A stretch of DNA of 64,000 nt from Bedellia somnulentella (lineage: Eukaryota > Arthropoda > Insecta > Lepidoptera > Bedelliidae): positions 3,472,001 to 3,536,000 of the forward strand of contig OY755189.1 of NCBI GenBank assembly GCA_963576735.1, written 5' to 3'. The position numbers were made by a program, and so were the translations under genes. The notes beneath the pieces were generated by a model. It was not told the origin of the DNA, made no database searches, and saw only the letters and a list, made by a program, of their open reading frames with translations. This document shows positions 36,701 to 45,700 of the stretch, one piece after another; within the stretch, counting starts at the first letter, position 1; each line of letters opens with the position of its first letter.

Positions 36701-39700
36701 ACTTGGTGAAATTTTAACATGAAAACATTTTAGTGAGATTTTTGTTCCAATTATAACTGCTGCTAAAATTGAAGAGAATGAGGCAAAAAGTCAAAAATAC
36801 GGGTCAATATTTATTTATAGTCAATATTTGATGGATCGTGTTACTCGATTATTTCTAAGCTTTATATGATATATAAAACAGGTTCTTAATTTATGTTTGT
36901 GTTTCTACATTAATAAACTTACACCTCTAGTTCCCATTGAGGTAGGCGGAGACTATCGCTCGCCACTTTGCACGATCTCAATAGTAGATTAGAAAAAAAT
37001 AATATGTGTAAAGTGTTTTTCTGAAGACTTATCATCAACCATCCTTTATTTTACAATAATTTCTTCAATCATTATTTAAAAGGGGCTGAAGAATTTATTA
37101 TTCTGCAACACTGTGTACATTTTTTTGGGATTTATCGCCATAAGCCTATGAACGTTGTTTTAAAAATATTGGAGTGAGATCACTGACCGTTTTTACCCTG
37201 ATAATGAATAGGATAAACTACAACATTTAGTGAAGATTTTTCTTCTTTCCAGATTAAGTTTCCACAACGTCGTGACTCGGGCATCTATGAATGCCAAGTT
37301 GGGACAACGCCTCCCATGGGACATGGGATGTACTTGTCTGTGGTTGGTACGTATGAGTTGGGTTATTTTTATGTATTACAAGAAATGCACTAATTATTGA
37401 CATATATTGATAATTGATTAATATATTTAGACACCTAACGTTCGCTCGCCCCCTATAAACCCTAACCGTACGTCGATGCGACGAGCATTTTTTTAAAGTG
37501 CTTTATTTTAGTAATTTAATGTCATATACTGGAATATTTATTATTGATTATATAAAACAAAAATTTTTCTTTAAAATAAAACTATCAACTTATATTTTGC
37601 TGTAATTATATTGATTTTATTAGTCTTTAAGTGAGGCACTTTTTTCAATGAACTTCTTAATTTTATAGTTCAGACAGTAGGTACTATAAAATTAGAGAAA
37701 CAACATTAAAAAAACAATTATTTTTTTTGTCAATCTTAAAAAAAACTATCTGGATATTTTTATAAAAAAAATATATGCGCGTCTCCTGCAGAAATCAACC
37801 TTACGTTTACCGCAAATTACAGTGTTACATTTTGTGCACAATGACTTCACCATGTGTATGATAGTAGTAGTGTTAATACTTATCTTGCTTTTATATAATT
37901 ATCGATAAAAAATTTGTTACCTTAGTTACTTATCTAATTTAAATCTTTTTGTTCATGAAAACCTCATGTGGGGATTATTACTAATAATTAAAGAATAAAT
38001 GTGTGATATGTGAATAAAGAATAAAGTGACCTTTCGCATTAGTAATAATTCGGAGGTAGGAAACGCAAACACTACTTAAAGGTGTAAAAGAAATAAAGGA
38101 TAGAAAAAAATTTCGCACTGGTAGCCAACTGACACGGTAGCTCAGTTGGCAGAGCGTCGGGGCGTTTACCCGAGGTCGCGGGTTCGATCCCCGCCTGTGT
38201 CGAAAAATTTTCTTTCCTTTATTTATTCTTTAATTATTCATACTCATCTTACTAAAATAGAAAGTTTTTTTCTCAGAACCATTAACAACAATTCTCGGAG
38301 GCCCAGACCTCTTCATAAACCAGGGCAGCACCATCAACCTGACGTGCGTGGTGCAGCACTCGCCGGAACCACCGCCAGCTATCCGGTGGACGCATAATGA
38401 TGAGGTAACTTTAATAATTCTAATAATACATACATACATATACTCACGGTTATAAATCCCTAAAAGGGGTAGCCAGAGCTGAGATATTAGAAATTCCTCA
38501 GCCACTTTTGGAAGTTGAATGGGGAAAAGATGGTAGAATTAAAGTTGTTGGTGATGGGTCTCCAACCGCATCGCCCAAAAATCCCTTAAAAGCCCAAAGT
38601 CCGTTAGTCGCCTCTTACGTACACCCACCGGAAGAAATGGGGTAGTGCCATTCTAAGCCGACACTACACAGCAAGTATCGTAAAATAGTTACATTAATAA
38701 CCCGCAGCAAGTTGAAATTTTACCTAAATTGAATGTTACGTTGACTGTTTAGGAATTTTGCATATATAACATTTCCAGTAACAAAAAAAGACACAACGGG
38801 ACCATACTATTTCTATGATATAATGAAACGTAAACGCTTGATTGATTTGGTTAAATTGAATTGACCATTTAATGAACTGCTCGAGCATATCATGAAGTGA
38901 GCAAATTTACGATATGGCGTCGACACCTTACTATCAAAACCCTTACTTACCATAGATCACATGTCCTCAACTTAAACAATAAGCTCTCTTTTTTAGGTGT
39001 CACAAAATATGATATAAAATATTTTTTTCTAATATCATGACTTCAAGTATAAAAAAATTAGAAAAAATGTAGTATATAATGGATAAAATAAGGAAAAGAA
39101 AAACCTCAACAACAGCGGCGATCAAACCCGTGACCTCTGGGTATACGCCCCCGTTGCTCTGCCAATTGAGCAGTAGTGCCAATCAATCTTTTCATACATG
39201 CTCTTTTATTCTTCATACTGCGGACACCTGCCTTTTTGAGTACATTTTCTATTTGATCCAAATGTGTCCTCCGAGGTCGTCCTCTACTAACATTACCTTC
39301 CACATTGGCTCTAAAGATTTATTTTACCAATTTACTGTCATCCATCCTCTCTATATGTCCAAACCATCTCAACATTCCTTTTTCTATCTTTCTTACAATA
39401 TCATCTTTTACACCACACCTTACACGAATCACGTACATCAACATCCTAATGTAATTAAATAATCCAAAACTCAACAAATTCATTTTGTAATAAGTAACCA
39501 TACCTATCTCCCTACATTACAAACATACATTCTATCAATTTCATCAAAGAGAATATCAAAAACATTATATGGTACGAAATAAAAATCTATCGGCTTGGTA
39601 CTCGAGAAAAACTGTTAATACGCGAAGCACAAACCTGGATTTGACAAGCAATGACGTCGGTCCCATGTGTCACATACATGTGGAATTAGAAAATACTTGT

Positions 39701-42700
39701 TATAAATGAACATACTGAGAAAAAATATAATATGAGGTCATGTGATTGAGTGAGAAATAGTGTGATTTGTGAAAGGTGCGGTGTGGGAGGTGGTATTGGC
39801 AAAAGTATTGGTTAAGATGGTTTGGGCGCATACAGAACACAATTTATTTAGGCGATGTAGCTGAAGACCAACTACCCTAAAGGGATTACCCTTTGGTCTT
39901 CAGCTAAATTTTTCAGGGACTAAATTTTTCCTTTTTTTGTAACATTTTCTCTACTACAGCAAAGAAACTTCTATTTTTAAAGTTCTTGCGACAACTATTT
40001 CGGATTCACAGCCCTGAGTATAAATTTCTATGTATAATTTACCGTTCTTTTAGTTAAATTAGTTTCATACCTAATATATAACCGTGATAGCTCAATTGGT
40101 AGAACACCGGTTATCGTGCAAACGACTACTGTTCAAGTCCCGGGTTGGGCCTACACCAATTTGTCTTTTCTAAAGATATATGTGTGGTAAATTTGTCATG
40201 GTTGTTAGCGGTGAGGAAAAACATCGTGAGCTGAGTTGTACTTAGTCATGAGACAAAGTATTCGTACAAAACGGCGATAGGCCTGTACCCTATCACGTGA
40301 TTACACTGTCCATGCAAAACGTGGGTACTCTGAACACCAGGTGACAAAGCTGCAAAGTCACGTGATGTTCAGAAGTATTAGTACCTCTGCCAATCCCTTC
40401 GGGGATATTCAGCGTGAACGTTTATGTTATGTTATTATGTTCCTTACATAAAAGTCCAAAAAACTTCGTGAAGAAACTCACAAGGCTCAGTTACACTGCT
40501 GTAATGTGTGAATTTAAGAAATGGCTTAAGACTTGCCTGGGACTGGGTTTTCACACTTAAATAGTAATGCCCAAAACAAAAATGCATAGTCTCAACAGTC
40601 AAAAATATACAATTCTATCTGGGCGAAATATTTATGACAGTTGCATAAAAGGAACAAAGATTTTTGAACCTAGTAGCAAATTAAGGCATCGCTCCAAGTT
40701 TTTAAAACTTGAAAATACATACATACATTCGTACATTCATAAATATAATTACACCTTAGCTCATATCGATGCCTTAGTTCTCATTGAGAAAGGCAGAACT
40801 ATCAATCGCTATTTAGTATGCTTCTGGAAAACCTCTCGGTTTTTTTTTTAACTTTCATGACTCTATTAGTACATGCCCTTATATTCTTCGCACTCCAGAC
40901 TTCTGAATTTGTCATCGCTTTTCTATTTGATCTTGTTTTTGGAAGTGACTTTATTATAAAATATCTGAAGCCTTTCTACATACATGTTTTTACTTAACTA
41001 AATGTTATCTCAGACAATGTGTTTTCTTAGCAAAAAGATTTTCACTTCCCAAATTTTATTAACCTCCAGCGTAACAACCCATTTGAAGTTATGCCAAAGA
41101 CAGTGTTTGCCAAAATTAAGATTGAGCAATACATCGTTGTCTCTTTCTATCAACTGAGTAATAAGACCATTAGACAAAGACAACGTGTCAATATTATACA
41201 AAAAATCTTTATTCTTTGCTATTCATATCAGTGCCAAAAGAAATTGTGGCGATTCAATATCGCAGAGTTTTAAAATAATTTATTACTCTTTTTTTTATTT
41301 AGGGGTGGTAACCTTCCAAATTAAATTTGTAAGATTAAACCCAGTTTGGAAGGATATTGCAGGCTTGAATCACCTGATTATCCGAAAGTTAAGATGATTC
41401 CGTGCTTCGGAGGGCACGTTAAGCCGTCGGTCCCGGCTACTATTACGGTAGTAGTCGTTAGTCTGCCAACCCGCAACTGGCCAGCGTGGTGGACTATGGC
41501 CAAATCGCCCTATATAGGGTAGGCTCGAGCCCCTTGGTGGGGTCATATATGGGCTTTGAGAAGATTACTCTTTTGGTTTGAAATACCTCAAAATTATTTT
41601 GTAACATACATAAACCCGTTCACAATACGATACATTAGACCCACAGCTATTAATCCGAAAAAGTGGGTGCTGGAGCTTAAAAATCAGAAGTTGAATTTTT
41701 AAAAAGTTTAAAAATAAAAGATGGTTGGTGATGGGCCTGACGAGCCCTACCGCCAAAAACAATCTCTTGAAAGGGTTCAAAAACTAGTCACCTCGTGCGA
41801 TATCCCTGGTAAAAAATGGGTTAGTGTTATTCTAAACCGGCTCTCGACGTCAATGATTAATAACTACGCAACAATTAAAAGTACGGAGAATAATTTTGAA
41901 TGAGGAATAAATCAAAAGTTCAGATTTCAATAAGTAGTTTATATAATAAAGAGAGGCCCGAAATAAACATGAAATGTAATTACACTTTGATTTTTGTAGT
42001 GGGTTTATTAGCAACAAATTGACTATTATTATCTGAATGATACTCGCAGGTTTCATAACATAACATAAACATAAACGTTCACGCCGAATATCCCCGAAGG
42101 GGTTGGCAGAGGTACTAATACTTCTGAACATCGCGTGACTTTGTCACCTGGTGTTAGAAATTCGGGATTAGAAAAAAAAATTTCTTTCCTTTAATAACAT
42201 ATAAACATAACATAACATATAAACATAAACGTTCACGCCGAATATCCCCGAAGGGGTTGGCAGAGGTACTAATACTTCTGAACTTCACGTGACTTTGTCA
42301 CCTGGTGTTCAGAGTACCCACGTTTTGCATGGACAGTGTACTCACGTGATAGGGGGCAGGCCTATCGCCGATTTCCTTTAATAACATCTTTTATTTATGA
42401 GTAATAATCCCCACATGAGGAATTCATGTCAAAAAACATTAAACAATATTTATAGTTATAAGTTTATTGGCTTTTAACATGCTGTATCGGGCTTTGTAAC
42501 AGATTAATTACAAATTCATTACAATTTTAAACGAAGCTTTTTTAAAAAAAAAAAAATATGACCGTTATTCACAAACCTACCATTATTTGCAAACCAGTCA
42601 GCGGAAAACTAATACAAAATGTTTATGGCGTTGTTTTTTATAACCAGAAAACTATATCTAAATCAATACTGATTGTAAACTCATTTGGTTGTTAATTATA

Positions 42701-45700
42701 TCAGCGACCTTGATTAGAAAAAATCAATAACGTAAACTTTCATACCATTGCCAATGTGTCCAGTGTTGCAGTGGTGAGGATTAAAATAGCACCACCGCAT
42801 TGCTCCTCTGGGTTTTCGTTTGATATGTAACTTCATAAACTTTTTTTCTTCAGTAATAATCTAACACTCACCTTTTTCATAAATAAAAGATGTTATTAAC
42901 ATCTTTTATTTATGAGTAATAATCCCCACATGAGGAATTCATGTCAAAAAACATTAAACTCACCTTTTTTTACAGGAAATCAACTATGATTCCCCACGGG
43001 GCGGTGTTTCTGTTATAACAGAAAAAGGTGAAGTGACTACGTCTCACTTGCTAGTGCAGAGAGCGAAACAGCCTGATTCTGGCCGGTATACCTGTGCCCC
43101 TGCCAACGCTAATCCGAGATCAGTTTTGGTGCATGTTCTTAGTGGTAAGTCACTCTATCATTTCATCTCATGTTCAAAAAGAATATATTTAATGTAAATA
43201 AATGATCCAAACTGGTTTCCTGTTAAGCTTTATGTTTTACCTGTATAGTGTCGGCTCAGACTATTAATACCCCTTTTCGTCACGTGCAAGTTTTTAAGAA
43301 GTGACTATGGGTATATAGTTGGAAGCCTCTCACAAGCGACTGAGGATTTCTTTGTACTGAAGCTCTAGCTACCTATTCTGAAGACCGATAGCCGTGAGTA
43401 AATGTATGTATAAAACTTAAAAAAATGTGTTAATATATGTATCATGATGTTATCCAATTAGATAGCAAAGTTGCTGTGTAGTGTCGGCTTAGAATAGCAC
43501 TACCCCATTTCTTCCGGTGGGTGTACGTAAGAGGCGACTAACGGTATTGGGGCTTTTAAGGGATTTTTTGGCGATGCGGTTGGAGACGCATTACGGTCTG
43601 TGTCCCGTTCCAGGCACACATGCTGAGACGACACCCTTTTGGCAATGTTAATTAATGTTTTTCCTATATATTTTTTTATCTTTGTGTTTTCTATTATGTG
43701 TCATTCTGTTTACGTTTGTGTGTGTGTGTGTTAATTTGCCAAATAAATATCTTTTACTTTACTTTTACTTTTACAACAACATTTACTTTACCATCATTTC
43801 CCCATTCAACTTCCCAAAAGTGGCTGAGGAATTTTTAATTCCTTAGTTCTGGCTACCCCTTTTATGGATTTATAGCCGTGAGTATATGTATAGCAAAGTC
43901 TTAGTATCACAGCCAGTAAAATAAACCCAAGCCGCATCAAACTTTTATTCCGCCATACACTTACCCGTCTCACTATCACGTCAAAGTTCTCATGAACCGG
44001 AAAGAACTGAATGTATGAAGTTGTCGTGACTCGTTATGTCATAGGAAACTGTTGTACTCAAGTTTGTGATGCTGCTAAATGGGGACGTATTACTACGGTT
44101 GTTTGCCGACTTTTATTATGATTGTTTGGAGGATTTTGGTTTGTTTTGGTACATATATAACATACATACATACATACATATAAACGGGGTAGCCAGAGCT
44201 TTGGAAATGAAATATTCCTCAGCCACTTTTGGAAGTTAAGTGGGGAAAAGATGGTAATAATAAATAGTTGTTGGTGACGGGTCTCCAACCACATCGCCCA
44301 AAAGTTACTTAAAAAGCCCCTATAGCCTTAGTCGCCTCTTACGATCACCCACGGGTAGAAATAGGGTAGTGCTATTCTAAGCCGACACTACACAGCATAA
44401 CATATAAAACAGAATAAAAAATAACAAATTTTTTGGTCATGATTACATAAGACGACGTGATAGCTCAATGCGTAGAACACCGGTTATCGTGCAAGCGACT
44501 AGTGTTCAAATCCCGGGTAGGGCCTACACCAATTTGTCTTTTCTAAAGATATTTGTGTAGTTAATTTATCATGGTTTTTAACGGTGAGGGAAAACATCGT
44601 GAGGAAACCCACATGGCTGAGTTGTTCTTAGTCATGTGCCAGAGTATTCGTACAAAATGGCGATAGGCCTGCCCCCTATCACGTGAGTACACTGTCCATG
44701 CAAAACGTGGGTACTCTGAATACCAGGTGACAAAGTCACGTGATGTTCAGAAGTATTAGTACCTCTGCCAACCCCTTCGAGGATATTCGGCGTGAACGTT
44801 TATGTTTATGTATGTTTGTGATTACATTATAGTAGTTGCGACAAAATATTTTCCACCTTGTTTAGCATTATCAAACTATAATCAAGAGTAGTGTCGTTCA
44901 AATATTGATAGGGAAAAAACATCATACATATACTCACGGTTATATTTCCCTTGAAGGGGTAACCAGAGCTGAGGAATTATAAATCCCTCAGCCACTTTTG
45001 GAAGTTGAGTGGGGAAAAGACGGTAAAAATAAAGGTTTTTGGTGATAAACACATAGGCTATAAAGAATAACACATAGGCTATAGCTTATACATCAGAATA
45101 ACACATAGGCTACAATTTTTGAGGTTTTATTAAATTAATTAAAAAAACGCCTTAAGCTTTGTCATAAGCAAATTTGACAGTACGAAGTCTGTCGGGTCAG
45201 CTAGTAAACAATATTTTTTTATTGTATCTTTAAACATTATATATTTAAAAATAAATATTTAGTTACGTTCCCGAAATGACGTTTTTTGCTAGTTAGTTAT
45301 CTCGAAACCGCCTTAATTTGAAAATTGTGAAATCTGAGCGCACCCATTTTAAATATCTTAAGTTTAATAACAGAGCTATCATTTACTTCTTCAAATCAAA
45401 TCAAATCAAAAATCAAATATTCTTTATTGTTCTGACATAATTAACAAAAAGCATTAAATTACAATCACATTATTAAATTATTATAAAATTGTAATCACAT
45501 TACTAAATTCTTCATTCGGCTGTTGCTTTTAACAATATTTATACTTAAATTGTAAACTTGAAATTCGCCACCTTTGTGGTTTTGAGCCATATACGTAATT
45601 TTGTATGCATTTGTGTTTAATTAAATAATTGATTTCAAATAATAATTTGATGCTCAGTTTTCATTTAAATGTTGTTTTTGTTTAGTTTGTTCATAAAAAA

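Noticed and set aside
38131..38202. functional tRNA-Asn gene
   Set aside because: Folds well but has C33 and sits in a SINE-C dimer with SINE tail sequence following directly.
39858..39906. 14-bp hairpin as a terminator or regulatory structure
   Set aside because: It lies in a weak SINE-A remnant and is more simply a small inverted joint.
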